DNA of 64,000 nucleotides from JBBSGD01 sp038254435 (GTDB taxonomy: Bacteria; Actinomycetota; CADDZG01; WHSQ01): positions 1-64,000 of the forward strand of contig JBBSGD010000004.1 of assembly GCA_038254435.1 (NCBI GenBank), read 5' to 3'. Positions 26,432-35,317 of this stretch are shown here, piece by piece. How positions within the stretch are numbered: the stretch's first letter is position 1; each line of letters begins with the position of its first letter. The notes under the pieces are model-generated. The model searched no databases, was not told the DNA's origin, and worked only from the letters and a program-made list of their open reading frames with translations. The translations under genes were made by a program, and so were the position numbers.

Positions 26432-26459
26432 AAGGCTCCCGCCTGCCGGGGGGAGCCTT
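26432..26459. terminator. Hairpin terminator candidate downstream of the KGG gene
   Basis: AAGGCTCCC (26432-26440) pairs perfectly with GGGAGCCTT (26451-26459) across a ten-base loop. There is no long T-run. It lies just past the 3' end of the minus-strand KGG gene and before the DUF6049 promoter, a sensible place to stop transcription. Confidence 0.6.
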
Positions 26460-26492
26460 GGCCGCTGGAGAGCCGGGAGTCGTGCGCAGCAG

Positions 26493-26696
26493 CTATTTGG
26501 AGCCGCCCTTGCGCCCGATCTTCTGGTAGAACTCGGACCCGTAGCGGTTCTTGGTGGTTTCTCCGCCCTTCTTGCCGCCGATGCGGCCGATGCGACCGAA
26601 ATGCTCGTCGCCGTAGCGCTCTTTTGTGGTCTTGCCACCTTTGCGTCCGGCGTCTGCCCTGCTCATCTTGTGGCTGCCTTCAACCTGCTCGTCCAT
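26493..26696 (-). CDS. KGG-repeat stress-induced hydrophilic protein, 67 aa
   Basis: The protein is almost wholly made of the Gly/Lys repeat found in general stress proteins of the GsiB/YciG type: AGRKGGKTTKERYGDEHF, IGGKKGGETTKNRYGSEF, then IGRKGGSK. Such proteins are hydrophilic and induced by stress or desiccation; the exact role is unknown. ATG at 26696 is chosen because AGGAGG lies eight bases upstream; a longer reading starts at 26732. A hairpin terminator follows at 26432-26459. Confidence 0.8.
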   Translation of the reverse strand: MDEQVEGSHKMSRADAGRKGGKTTKERYGDEHFGRIGRIGGKKGGETTKNRYGSEFYQKIGRKGGSK

Positions 26697-26897
26697 GGCC
26701 GCTGCCTCCTGCATTTGGGTGGCTTGGGGCACGCATCGCGTCCTGCGGTGATACCCCTCGGCAAACGGGACGAAACGGAGGTTCCGTAGTCTTGAAGGAA
26801 CTCAACTCCACGTTGCTCCTTGCCGATGGTGCAAGCGACCGATGCTCTCCCCAAGAGGGGCCGCCCAGCAACGAATCACAAGGGACTCGTAACCGGT

Positions 26898-27989
26898 ATG
26901 CCAAACGTTCAGGATTTTCTCTATTACGTCGTCGATTCGGGCGCTTCCGATCTGCACATAAAGGTCGGTGGTCCTCCGTGCGTGCGGGTCAACGGAAAGC
27001 TCGTGCGCACGGAGTTCCCCGACATGACGCAGGTGGAGTGTCAGGCGGCGGCACGGGAGCTGATGAGCAACGAGCAGATCGGCCGGCTGGGGGACATCGG
27101 CGAGGTCGACTTCGCGTACTCGCTGCCGGGCCTGGGACGCTTTCGCGTCAACGTCTTCCAGCAGCGCGGCAGCGTGGGCATGGCGATCAGGAGGGTGCTC
27201 CCGGGTGCGCCCTCGTTCCAAACCCTCGGGTTGCCCCCGTCGTCGAGACGCTGGCCGAGGAGCATCGCGGCCTGTTGCTCGTCACCGGCCCGACTTCCTC
27301 GGGCAAGACGACCACCACCGGCGCCATCATCGATCACATAAACAGTGTCCGTCAGTGTCACATCCTCACCATCGAGGATCCGATCGAGATACTCCACTCC
27401 GACAACTCGGCGATAGTCAATCAGCGCGAGATCGGGCTCGACACCCACAACTTCGCTTCTGCCCTGCGCGCCGCCATGCGCCAGGATCCCGACGTCATCT
27501 TTGTAGGCGAGATCCGGGACGACGAAACCGTCAAGGCTGCCCTACAGGCCGCCGAAACCGGCCACTTCGTCATCTCGACGCTTCACACCACCGATTCACA
27601 CCACCGATGTCACCGAGACCGTTAACCGGCTCATCGACTTCTTCCCTCCGCACCAGCAAAAGCAGATCCGAGTGTCCTTGGCGGGCTCGCTGCGAGGCGT
27701 GGTGTCCCAGCGCCTTCTGCCGCGCAAGGACGGCAAGGGGCGCATCCCGGCCGTCGAGATCCTCGTGATGAACGGGCGCGTGCGCGACCTCGTGCTCAAC
27801 GAGGAGCAGACGCACATGATCCATGACATCGTGGCGGAATCGAGCTTCTACGGAATGCAGACCTTCGACCAGTCTCTGCTTGCGCTCTACCGGGCCGGGC
27901 TCGTTCATCTCGAGGACGCCGTGTCGGCTGCGACCAATCACCACGACTTCCAAGTGGCCCTGAGCCAGGAAGGGCTCCAGGCGGTCTAG
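26898..27989 (+). pseudogene. pilT: pilT-like twitching-motility ATPase, disrupted by two frameshifts
   Basis: The three reading-frame pieces together make one complete PilT: N-terminus with ASDLHIKVGGPPCVRVNGKL, Walker A GPTSSGKTTTT, Asp box/Walker B DPDVIFVGEIRD, and the C-terminal LIDFFPPHQQKQIR. The first break is at the C5 run 27234-27238; one more C would restore LGLPPVVETLAEE. The second is a perfect 13-bp tandem duplication at 27582-27607; removing one copy restores LHTTDVTETVNRL. As written, translation stops early. Alternatives are a true pseudogene, a phase-variable gene or assembly errors. PilT retracts type IV pili, but no other pilus gene is in the window. The start at 26898 fits the family. 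Confidence 0.88.
27582..27607. repeat. 13-bp perfect tandem duplication inside pilT
   Basis: TTCACACCACCGA occurs at 27582-27594 and again at 27595-27607. Because 13 is not a multiple of three, it shifts the reading frame. Such a repeat can expand or contract by replication slippage. Confidence 0.95.
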
Positions 27990-28054
27990 CGGCGGGATTG
28001 CTCCCCAGCCCGTCCACGTCACGCGCACTTACGTCACGCCGCGCCCAAGCTCTG

Positions 28055-28885
28055 TTAGGGGAGGCTCGAGCTGGCCAGCGCGAAGCCGATCAGCGCTACC
28101 GCCGTTACGAGAGCGAGGCCGAGCCAGTCGGCAGCCCTCATGTGCAACCGGCGTCTCTTGGTGCGTCCTTTCCCTCCGCGGTAGCATCGTGACTCCATCG
28201 CGGTGACGAGATCGCCGGCGCGCCGGAAGGTTCCCAAGAACAGCGGAATGAGCACTGGGATGCGAGCGCGAGTGCGCTGCCATACGTTGCCGGATTCGAT
28301 CCGTGCGCCGCGCGCGGTCTGAGCCTTGATCAGCTTTTCCGCTTCCTCGATAAGTGTGGGAACGAAGCGCACTGCAATGGCGGACACCATGGCCAGCTCT
28401 TGGTGGGGGATACCCACTCGTCTCAGTGGGGCGCTGAGTCGTTCGGCCCCGTCGACGAGCAGCACAAGTGAGGTCGTAAGAGTGAGGATGTTGACCGAGA
28501 GCAGCAGCACCAGGACCCGAATGATCACGAGCGTCGAAGCGACTACCCCCTCGCGGGTGACCTCGAAGATTCCCCACTGGTACAGGACGTGCGTCGAGTC
28601 GGGATACAACGTGCCGGAGAAGAGCAGCTGGAACAGGTAGATGACAACGAGGAAAGGGAGCATTGGCCTGTAGCCGCGCAAGACGTAGGCAACGGGGAGC
28701 CCCGACCAGAACAGAAGCAAGATCGTGAAGCCGCCCACCACCGCAAGGCCAAGAAAGGAACCCGACAAGAACATTCCCACCGCGAGAATGATCCATCCGA
28801 CGATCTTGGCTCGAGGGTCGAGCATGTGAACCGGCGATTCGCCCGGCACGTACTGGCCGAGGGTGACGTTTCTAGCGAGCTCCAT
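28055..28885 (-). CDS. ecfT: ECF transporter transmembrane component EcfT
   Basis: EcfT is the scaffold that couples two ATPases to a substrate-binding S component in energy-coupling-factor importers of vitamins or metals. At 276 residues it carries several hydrophobic helices. The two coupling motifs are the first Ala-Arg-Gly (QTARGARIESG) and the second near AMESRCYRGGKGRT. ATG at 28885 overlaps the end of ecfA2 by 14 bases. The genes run S component, ecfA1, ecfA2, ecfT in one minus-strand operon. Confidence 0.92.
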   Translation of the reverse strand: MELARNVTLGQYVPGESPVHMLDPRAKIVGWIILAVGMFLSGSFLGLAVVGGFTILLLFWSGLPVAYVLRGYRPMLPFLVVIYLFQLLFSGTLYPDSTHVLYQWGIFEVTREGVVASTLVIIRVLVLLLSVNILTLTTSLVLLVDGAERLSAPLRRVGIPHQELAMVSAIAVRFVPTLIEEAEKLIKAQTARGARIESGNVWQRTRARIPVLIPLFLGTFRRAGDLVTAMESRCYRGGKGRTKRRRLHMRAADWLGLALVTAVALIGFALASSSLP

Positions 28886-29759
28886 ACGACGCTCCCTTGG
28901 GCCGAGGTGCTACGTCCGGCAAGTTGGCAATGACGCGGGCGGCGTGTGCGGGAGTGAGCACGCCGAGCGGAACGTCGTAGCCCCGGTCCCGCAGCCGCTG
29001 CATCAGCTCGACGGTGGGCAGAAGACCGAGCTTCGTCGCGCGCATGAGCTCGAGGTCGGCGAAGACTTCCTGCGGCTCACCTTGCGCGACGATCTTGCCC
29101 TCGTCCATGACGAGGACGCGCTGCAGCAGAGGAGCGATGTCCTCGAGGTTGTTGGAGATGAGCACCGTCGTGCGTCCTTCGCTGCGATGAAGCTCGGACA
29201 CCCATGCAAGGATCTCGTCCCGGCCCTTGGGATCGAGGCCCGCGACCGGATCGTCGAGGACGAGCACCTCGGGCTGCAGGGCAAGAACTCCTGCGATCGC
29301 GGCCCGTCGTTTCTGCCCGCCGGAGAGGGCGTGGATGTCGCGCTCCCAGAACGTGCCCGGCTCGAGGCCCACGGCCGCGAGCGCGCCGGTCACCCTGGCG
29401 CGAAGCTCGTGGCCTTCGAGTCCGGCGTTGCGGGGGCCGAAAGCCACGTCCTCGGACACGGTATCGGCGAAGAGCTGGTCCTCGGGGTATTGAAAGACGA
29501 GCCCGACGCGCTGATGGAGCACCCGAAGATCCTTGATCCGGGCGGTGTCGATCCCGTCGACTACTACCCTGCCGGCTTCGGGCCGGAGGAGGCCGTTGAG
29601 GTACTGGACGAGCGTGCTCTTGCCGGATCGGCTCGGACCGACGAGACCGACGAGTTCGCCGCGCTCGATGGTGAGGTCGACGCCGTGCAGAACCTTGGAG
29701 GCAAAGGGAGTCCCGCGCAGGTAGGTGTGCTCGAGGCCGGCGACTTCGATGAAGCTCAC
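28872..29759 (-). CDS. ecfA2: ECF transporter ATP-binding protein EcfA2, atypical Walker B
   Basis: This is an ABC ATPase of 295 residues with Walker A GPSRSGKST, a Q-loop (QYPEDQL), the signature ALSGGQKRR and a Walker B reading LVLDDPVAGLDP. The usual catalytic Glu after the Walker B Asp is Asp170 here (codon at 29252-29250). The partner ATPase has the normal Glu. The C-terminus carries the long helical extension typical of EcfA proteins. GTG at 29759 overlaps the ecfA1 stop as GTGA, so synthesis of the two is coupled. Confidence 0.92.
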   Translation of the reverse strand: MSFIEVAGLEHTYLRGTPFASKVLHGVDLTIERGELVGLVGPSRSGKSTLVQYLNGLLRPEAGRVVVDGIDTARIKDLRVLHQRVGLVFQYPEDQLFADTVSEDVAFGPRNAGLEGHELRARVTGALAAVGLEPGTFWERDIHALSGGQKRRAAIAGVLALQPEVLVLDDPVAGLDPKGRDEILAWVSELHRSEGRTTVLISNNLEDIAPLLQRVLVMDEGKIVAQGEPQEVFADLELMRATKLGLLPTVELMQRLRDRGYDVPLGVLTPAHAARVIANLPDVAPRPKGASYGAR

Positions 29760-30598
29760 GCCGCTCCGAACATCTCGTCCATGAGCTCGTCGAGCGTAAG
29801 GATGTCGGCGCGCAAACCGGTCCGTCCCCCGGCGCGCAGGTGATCCGCCACCTGCGTTATCGCAGGCACGTCGAGCCCGATGGCGTGCAGCTCGTCGACG
29901 CGGCTGAAGACCTCGCGCGGAGTGCCCTGCATCACGACGCGGCCTTGGTCCAAGACGACGACGCGGTCCGCCCGAGCAGCCTCGTGCATGAAGTGTGTGA
30001 TGAGAATCACCCCGATGCCGTGCTCTGCCACGAGGCTTTCGGCTGCCTCGAGGACGCTCGCACGGCCCTGCGGATCGAGCAGCGACGTCGGCTCGTCGAA
30101 GACTATGTAACGGGGATTCATGACGAGCACACCGGCGATCGCCACGCGCTGTTTCTGTCCGCCCGACAGCAGGTGGGGCGCCTTGCTGCGAAGATCGCCG
30201 ACGCCGAGCAGCTCCATGGCACGGTCTACGCGCACCTGGATCTCACGGGGCTCGACCCCGATGTTCTCGGCCCCGAAGGCGACGTCGTCCTCGACCACCG
30301 TCGCGACGAGCTGGTTGTCGGGATTCTGGAACACCATCCCGACGCGCTGACGCACGTCCCAGATGCGACTCTCGTCGAGCGTCGAGATCCCGTCGACGAA
30401 TACCTCGCCCTCGATGGGGACCTCGAGGCCGTTGAGCAGCTTGGCGAGCGTCGACTTGCCCGACCCGTTGTGCCCGAAGATGCACACGAGCTCTCCGGGA
30501 CGAAACTCGAGGTCGATCCCCTCGAGCGCGACCACCGGTTGCCCCGAGTCGGGCTCGTAGACGTAGCGCGCTCCCGCCACCGTTATCACGCGCTCCAC
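29756..30598 (-). CDS. ecfA1: ECF transporter ATP-binding protein EcfA1
   Basis: This is an ABC ATPase with Walker A GHNGSGKST, Q-loop QNPDNQL, signature LLSGGQKQR and Walker B YIVFDEPTSLLDP with the catalytic Glu. Together with EcfA2 it forms the heterodimeric motor of the ECF importer. GTG at 30598 begins VERVITV; a second GTG three codons later (30589) is possible. It follows the S-component stop by 13 bases. The longer ORF to 30748 overlaps the S-component gene and is not supported. Confidence 0.92.
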   Translation of the reverse strand: MERVITVAGARYVYEPDSGQPVVALEGIDLEFRPGELVCIFGHNGSGKSTLAKLLNGLEVPIEGEVFVDGISTLDESRIWDVRQRVGMVFQNPDNQLVATVVEDDVAFGAENIGVEPREIQVRVDRAMELLGVGDLRSKAPHLLSGGQKQRVAIAGVLVMNPRYIVFDEPTSLLDPQGRASVLEAAESLVAEHGIGVILITHFMHEAARADRVVVLDQGRVVMQGTPREVFSRVDELHAIGLDVPAITQVADHLRAGGRTGLRADILTLDELMDEMFGAA

Positions 30599-30611
30599 CC
30601 GGGCTCGTGGG

Positions 30612-31232
30612 TCATGGGCGGCGGTCCGAGCCCGTCGTCTGCTGCTGGTGGGCGGTGCCGCCGGACGGGGTGGTAGGCCCGCCGGTGAGCGAGTTGCGGC
30701 GCCGGCGCGACGAGCCCGTCTCGTGCAGCATGCGCTGGGCTGCGGCACCGATGGCGGTAACTAGGATGACCGCGATCACCACCTCGGCGATCGCCTGCGG
30801 GATGATCGGGGGGATCGCCTGCGGCGGCAGGTAGTTGCGGATGACTGCCATTCCCAGAACCAAAACCGTGTTCGTGAGAGTCCCCACGATTGCCGCAATC
30901 GCAAGCGCCAGCTTCTTGTTGTGGGGGGCGACCACCCGGTAAGCCAGCCACGCGGTAACGCCGATGAAGAGACGGGGGACTATCGACACCAGGGGGTCTG
31001 CGAAGAGCGGGATCGAGGCCTGCAAGAACGAGAACAGGCCGAAGATGAACCCCACGATGACGCCTACCACCGGACCCTCGAGCACCCCTGCAAGGATGGC
31101 GGGGATGTGTTCGATGGTGGCGTTTCCGGAGACATTGGGGACGGGGATGAAGCCGAGCCGCGTGACTCCCAGGAAGATCGCTATGGCTCCGAGCAGCCCT
31201 GCTATCACGATCTTTCTCGTCGACAGATTCAT
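30612..31232 (-). CDS. ECF transporter substrate-binding (S) component, 206 aa
   Basis: Five to six hydrophobic helices are visible, with the family-like stretch HIPAILAGVLEGPVVGVIVG and NTVLVLGMAVI. The charged C-terminal tail of about 40 residues is poorly conserved. S components bind a vitamin or related compound; the substrate is not evident, and no riboswitch is visible in the 81 bases upstream. ATG at 31232 has AGGAGG about nine bases before it. It leads the operon with ecfA1, ecfA2 and ecfT, so this is a dedicated (group I) system. Confidence 0.85.
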   Translation of the reverse strand: MNLSTRKIVIAGLLGAIAIFLGVTRLGFIPVPNVSGNATIEHIPAILAGVLEGPVVGVIVGFIFGLFSFLQASIPLFADPLVSIVPRLFIGVTAWLAYRVVAPHNKKLALAIAAIVGTLTNTVLVLGMAVIRNYLPPQAIPPIIPQAIAEVVIAVILVTAIGAAAQRMLHETGSSRRRRNSLTGGPTTPSGGTAHQQQTTGSDRRP

Positions 31233-31313
31233 GAAGCGCCCTCCTCCTTGATGTCGCGATGGATGGATGATCGAGTCCCGCTGAGCCCACACGTCACCGC
31301 TCCGTCCCCGCGC

Positions 31314-32511
31314 TCAGACGGCGAGGAACTCGAGAGCCGCACGCGCGTACACCTCTGCAGCTTGCTTCACCTCCTGCACTTGCACGTATTCGTCGACCTG
31401 ATGCGCGATCCATTTGCCGCCGGGGCCATAGGTGACGATGGGCACGCCCCCATCGCGCCACAGGATGGTCCCGTCGGTAGTGCCCGGGACACCTCCGTAG
31501 CGTGCCTTTTCGCCTCTGACTTGCGCGTGCGCGGCCGCCAGAGCCGTAACGGATCGGCGCGTCCGGTGGAGTTTCGGTGGGAGGCCGGTCGTCGATGACC
31601 TCCATGTCGATGCTCACTCCGGACTCGGCGGCGGCGCCTCCGGCCACGTCGCTCATGGCGGTGAGAAGCTGCCGGTGATTCACGCCCGGAATAGTGCGGA
31701 TGTCGATTGCCATCTCGGCGCGGTCGGGGATCACGTTCATCTGAGCGGCCTCCCCGCCGAGAAGGACGGTGGGCGTGATGAAGGGAAGACCCAGGTGCGG
31801 ATGGCTTCCGTGGCGCTCCTGCAGCTCGGCCTCCAAACGCGTGAAGGCGACCGTGCACTGTGACAGCGCGTTGATGGGATTGAGCCCGTGCCCGGGCATC
31901 GCGCCGTGAGCCATCTTGCCCTTGGCAAACAGCCGCAGCCGTAGCGCGCCCTTCTGCGACGTGCAGATCTCGCCGGCTTCCGGTTCGCACACGATCGCGC
32001 CGTCCACGCCCTCGGCATGCCCTTGGGCGACGAATGACTTGGCGCCGATCATCATTCCTTCCTCGTCGACGAGGGCGGCCACTTTGATGCACCCCGGGAA
32101 TTGCCCCGAGCGCGCCACCGCGTCGGTGGCGAACAGCATGGCCGCGACACCGCCCTTCATGTCTGCGGAGCCCCGTCCGTAGAGTCTTCCGTCCACTATC
32201 TGCGCTCCGTAAGGATCGTAGTTCCAGGCAGAGCGGTCGCCTTCTGTCACGACATCGGTGTGCCCCTCGAACAACAGGGTGGGCCCGGGCCGGCCCCCGT
32301 CGATTATCGCAATGACGTTGGGCCTGCCCGGAGCCGCCTCCTGCACCAGCGGTTCCCATCCGAAGGCGCGCATCTGGCGCGCCACGAGTCGCGCCGCGGC
32401 AAGCTCGTTGAGCCCGTCCTCGGGGCGGTTGACACTGGGGATCTTGACGAGCTCGGCTGTGAAGTCGATGAGGGCGTCCCCGTCTATGCAGAGACTGCGG
32501 ACGCCGGTCAC
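31314..32511 (-). pseudogene. M20-family peptidase/deacylase (ArgE/DapE-like), frameshifted near its C-terminus
   Basis: The main frame gives a metallopeptidase of the M20 type: the metal ligands lie in LLFEGHTDVV, GRGSADMKGG and ALVDEEGMMIGAK, with EPEAGEICTSQ after them. Family members deacylate N-acyl amino acids or cleave dipeptides. After TETPPDAPI the frame is wrong. Removing one base at 31551-31552 restores a perfect ending, including VPGTTDGTILWRDGG, the last metal-site His in WIAHQVDEY, and a stop at 31316-31314. It is either a recent frameshift or a sequencing error. GTG at 32511 overlaps the GntR stop. Confidence 0.85.
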
Positions 32512-33155
32512 GACGTCGCCTTGGCGGCAAGCTTGGCCATCAGGACATCGGTGGTGGAGCGGATGTGTCCCCTGCCGCGCTCCTCCGCGCGTGGCGCGTC
32601 CCCGTCGAGGATGGCCCCGGCGATGAGCCGGTGCTCGGCCAGGGCCGATTCGGCACGCGATCTGTCGAGCATGCCGATGGGGGTGAAGACGTGCGAGGTC
32701 ATCTGGATGAGGGGCAATTGGGCAATGAGGTAGCGGTTGCCCGAAGAGCGCAGGATCGCGGAGTGGAATGAGACGTTGGCGCGCGGCCACTGTCCCGGCC
32801 CCCACACGGCCAGCGCCTTGCCCTGCTCGCCTAGCGACCGTTTCAGGGCAGCAGCCAGCTGCTTCGAGACGCATTGTGCCGCGAGCCGCGCCGCGAGCCC
32901 GTCCACTACCTCGCGCAGCTGGTAGGCGGCCAGCAGCGTAGCCGGGTCCCCGGACACGACCTGGACGCCGCCGCCGCGCTCGGTCACGGTGACGAGCCCC
33001 TCGCGCTCGAGCATGCGTAGCGCCTCCCGCAGGGGCGTGCGGCTGACCTCGAGGTCGGCGGCGACCTGCTCCTGGCGCAGCCTGGTGCCGGGGCGGTAGC
33101 CGCCCCTGTAGATTCGTTCGCGCAGCTCCGCAGCGACCTCGTCGACGAGCCGCAC
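32508..33155 (-). CDS. GntR-family (FadR/FCD) transcriptional regulator, 215 aa
   Basis: The N-terminal winged helix is clear (RLRQEQVAADLEVSRTPLREALRMLEREG split over the wing). An all-helical FCD effector domain follows, with a metal-binding-type pattern of His residues (FHSAIL, EHRLI, H near the end). Such repressors usually sense a carboxylic acid. GTG at 33155 has GGAGAGG upstream; an ORF reading to 33299 adds unrelated sequence. It is divergent from the dehydrogenase gene at 33415, with a perfect operator-like palindrome between them. Confidence 0.9.
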   Translation of the reverse strand: MRLVDEVAAELRERIYRGGYRPGTRLRQEQVAADLEVSRTPLREALRMLEREGLVTVTERGGGVQVVSGDPATLLAAYQLREVVDGLAARLAAQCVSKQLAAALKRSLGEQGKALAVWGPGQWPRANVSFHSAILRSSGNRYLIAQLPLIQMTSHVFTPIGMLDRSRAESALAEHRLIAGAILDGDAPRAEERGRGHIRSTTDVLMAKLAAKATS

Positions 33156-33255
33156 CCGGCCTCTCCAACGGGACCGGTCACGTGCCTGCAACCCGGCTCC
33201 TTCCCGGCGGCATGTGGGCGCGCATCCGGGGCACCCCGCCGCCCTCGCAGCTCTT

Positions 33256-33270
33256 TGTATCCTGGATACA
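33256..33270. promoter_or_regulatory. Putative GntR operator
   Basis: TGTATCC-T-GGATACA is a perfect inverted repeat with a one-base centre, located between the divergent GntR and dehydrogenase genes. Operators of FadR-type GntR proteins are short dyads of this kind. It probably controls both directions. Confidence 0.65.
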
Positions 33271-33414
33271 GGATCCAGCAACAAGCGAGGTTTCGTCAAC
33301 CGGCCTCGAGGAGGCAGGATCGTACGAGGGGGCTAGGCGCAGGGACGAGCCGCGCGGACGAAGAGCCGGGTCGGAGCAACCAGCCGCGTGGCCGCGAACA
33401 GGAGGGGTGCTGAA

Positions 33415-34542
33415 GTGACGGATGACCCGCAAGAAGGCAGCCTGGGCGCGGCGGCGACGGCTCGGCGCGGCCACTCGGTGGCGGTGATCCCCGGCGACGG
33501 AATCGGGCCCGAGGTCATAGCGGCCGGGCGCGAGGTGATCGACGCCGCGGCGCACGCCGCCGGCGTCGGCATCGAGTGGATCTCCTACGATTGGGGCTCG
33601 GCCCTTTATCGCGCCACCGGGAGGATGATGCCCGAGGACGGGCTCGACCTACTAGCGGAGCACGACGCCGTGTACTTCGGCGCGGTGGGCGATCCGGGGA
33701 TACCCGATCACATCACCGTGTGGGGCCTCATCTTGCCCATCCGCAAGCGCTTCGACCAGTTCGTGAACTACCGCCCGGTCCGCTGGCTACCCGGAGTTCC
33801 TGCGCGCCTCGCCGGCCGCCTTCCTCACGAGGTCGACATGCTGTTCGTGCGCGAGAACGTCGAGGGTGAGTACATGGACATCGGCGAGCGCTCGGGTCAC
33901 GCCGGGGACGAGGTAGTCACCCAGACCGCTCGCTTTACCCGCCGCGGGATCGAGCGAGTCACTCGCTACGCCTTCGAGCGAGCGCGCGAGCGCCGCAGGC
34001 ATCTCACCAGCGTCACCAAGTCCAACGCCCTCAAGCACTCAATGGTGTTCTGGGATGAGGTCGTCGCGGAGGTTGCCGGCGACTACCCGGACGTGGGCTG
34101 GCGCCCGATGCACGTGGACGCGGCCGCCTACGAGATGGTGATGGAACCAGGCAAATTCGACGTCGTGGTCGCCAGCAACCTGTTCGGAGACATCCTCACC
34201 GACCTCGGTGCGGCCCTCCAGGGCAGCCTGGGCCTGGCGGCCAGCGCCAACCTCACCCCGCGTCCGGGAGACCCCTCGGCGTTCGAGCCGGTGCACGGAA
34301 GCGCTCCCAACCTCGCCGGGCGCAACGTAGCCAACCCGGCCGGCGCGATATGGGCGGGGGCGCTCATGCTCGACGATCTCGGCGCGCCGGGCGCCGCCCG
34401 CGCGGTCATGGATGCCCTCGAGCGCACCATTGCAGCGCGCGACGTCACTCAGGACCTCGGCGGCTCGCTGTCGACCACGCAGTTCACTAACCGAGTCATC
34501 GCGGCGATGAAGAGCCCGAACGGAGATGATCATGATGGATGA
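33415..34542 (+). CDS. Tartrate/D-malate dehydrogenase-like decarboxylating dehydrogenase, 375 aa
   Basis: This belongs to the isocitrate/isopropylmalate dehydrogenase superfamily. IPGDGIGPEV is at the N-terminus. FVNYRPVRWLPGVP and RENVEGEY are close to the wording of D-malate/tartrate dehydrogenases (DmlA/TtuC), more so than LeuB. VVASNLFGDILTDLGAAL holds metal-binding Asp residues, and EPVHGSAPNLAGRNVANP lines the NAD site. It would oxidise and decarboxylate a 2-hydroxy acid with NAD. GTG at 33415 has GGAGGGG upstream. The neighbours suggest a regulated catabolic unit. Confidence 0.83.
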   Translation: MTDDPQEGSLGAAATARRGHSVAVIPGDGIGPEVIAAGREVIDAAAHAAGVGIEWISYDWGSALYRATGRMMPEDGLDLLAEHDAVYFGAVGDPGIPDHITVWGLILPIRKRFDQFVNYRPVRWLPGVPARLAGRLPHEVDMLFVRENVEGEYMDIGERSGHAGDEVVTQTARFTRRGIERVTRYAFERARERRRHLTSVTKSNALKHSMVFWDEVVAEVAGDYPDVGWRPMHVDAAAYEMVMEPGKFDVVVASNLFGDILTDLGAALQGSLGLAASANLTPRPGDPSAFEPVHGSAPNLAGRNVANPAGAIWAGALMLDDLGAPGAARAVMDALERTIAARDVTQDLGGSLSTTQFTNRVIAAMKSPNGDDHDG

Positions 34543-35317
34543 CTTGAGGGACCTCTTCAGCCTGAAGGGAAGGAAGGCTTTGCTCGTGGGCGCAGGGCGC
34601 GGCATCGGCGAGGCCTGCGCGCTGGGTCTCGGGGATTTCGGGGCCGAGGTCGTGTGCGCGGACGTGGATGCCGCGGCGGCCGAGGCCACGGCCGCGGAGG
34701 TGTCCCAGCGCGGCGGGAGTGCGTCGGTGCTCGAGCTGGACATCACCAGCTCGGCCAGCGTTGCGGCCGCCCGCGCCGAAGCCGGCGTGCCCGACGTCCT
34801 CGTCACCACCCCGGCGATCAATGTGCGCAGGGGTGTGCTCGACATCACAGACGGTGAGTTCGACCGTGTCGTCGACGTGAACCTCAAGGGCGTCTTCCGT
34901 CTCGTGCGCGCCTTCGGCGGAGCCATGGCGGAGCGCGGCTCGGGGAGCATCATTGCCTTCTCCAGCATCCGCTCCCAGGTGGTCGAGCCGGGACAAGGCG
35001 TCTACGCCGCCACCAAGGCGGGCACCTTGCAGCTCCTGCGCGCCCTGGCCAGCGAGCTCGGCCCCCGCAACGTGCGGGTCAACTGCATCGCGCCGGGGGT
35101 CGTCGACACTCCGCTGACCGAGCCCATCAAGGCAGATGCGAGGTGGGCCAAGGCGTATGCGGACAAGAGCATGCTGGGGCGCTGGGCGCAGCCCGAGGAG
35201 CTCGTGGGCGCCGTCGTCTTCCTCGCATCCGACGCGGGCTCGTTCGTGACCGGGAGCCTGCTGCTGGTCGACGGTGGCTGGACGGCCGCCGACGGACGTT
35301 TCACACCTCCGCTGTAG
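34532..35317 (+). CDS. Short-chain dehydrogenase/reductase, 261 aa
   Basis: This is a classical SDR: cofactor motif GAGRGIG near residue 21, catalytic Ser in SSIRSQ, Tyr/Lys in YAATKAG, and the C-terminal TGSLLLVDGG. The usual NNAG motif is replaced by TPAIN, which is unusual. Asp residues after the second strand favour NAD. ATG at 34532 is six bases after GGAG; ATG at 34526 directly abuts it. It overlaps the preceding dehydrogenase by 11 bases, so the two are coexpressed. The substrate is unknown. Confidence 0.88.
   Translation: MMDDLRDLFSLKGRKALLVGAGRGIGEACALGLGDFGAEVVCADVDAAAAEATAAEVSQRGGSASVLELDITSSASVAAARAEAGVPDVLVTTPAINVRRGVLDITDGEFDRVVDVNLKGVFRLVRAFGGAMAERGSGSIIAFSSIRSQVVEPGQGVYAATKAGTLQLLRALASELGPRNVRVNCIAPGVVDTPLTEPIKADARWAKAYADKSMLGRWAQPEELVGAVVFLASDAGSFVTGSLLLVDGGWTAADGRFTPPL

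Noticed and set aside
26294..26897. Long plus-strand ORF leading into the pilT frame
   Set aside because: It runs antisense through the KGG gene and the DUF6049 start; it is only a frame left open by the pilT lesion.
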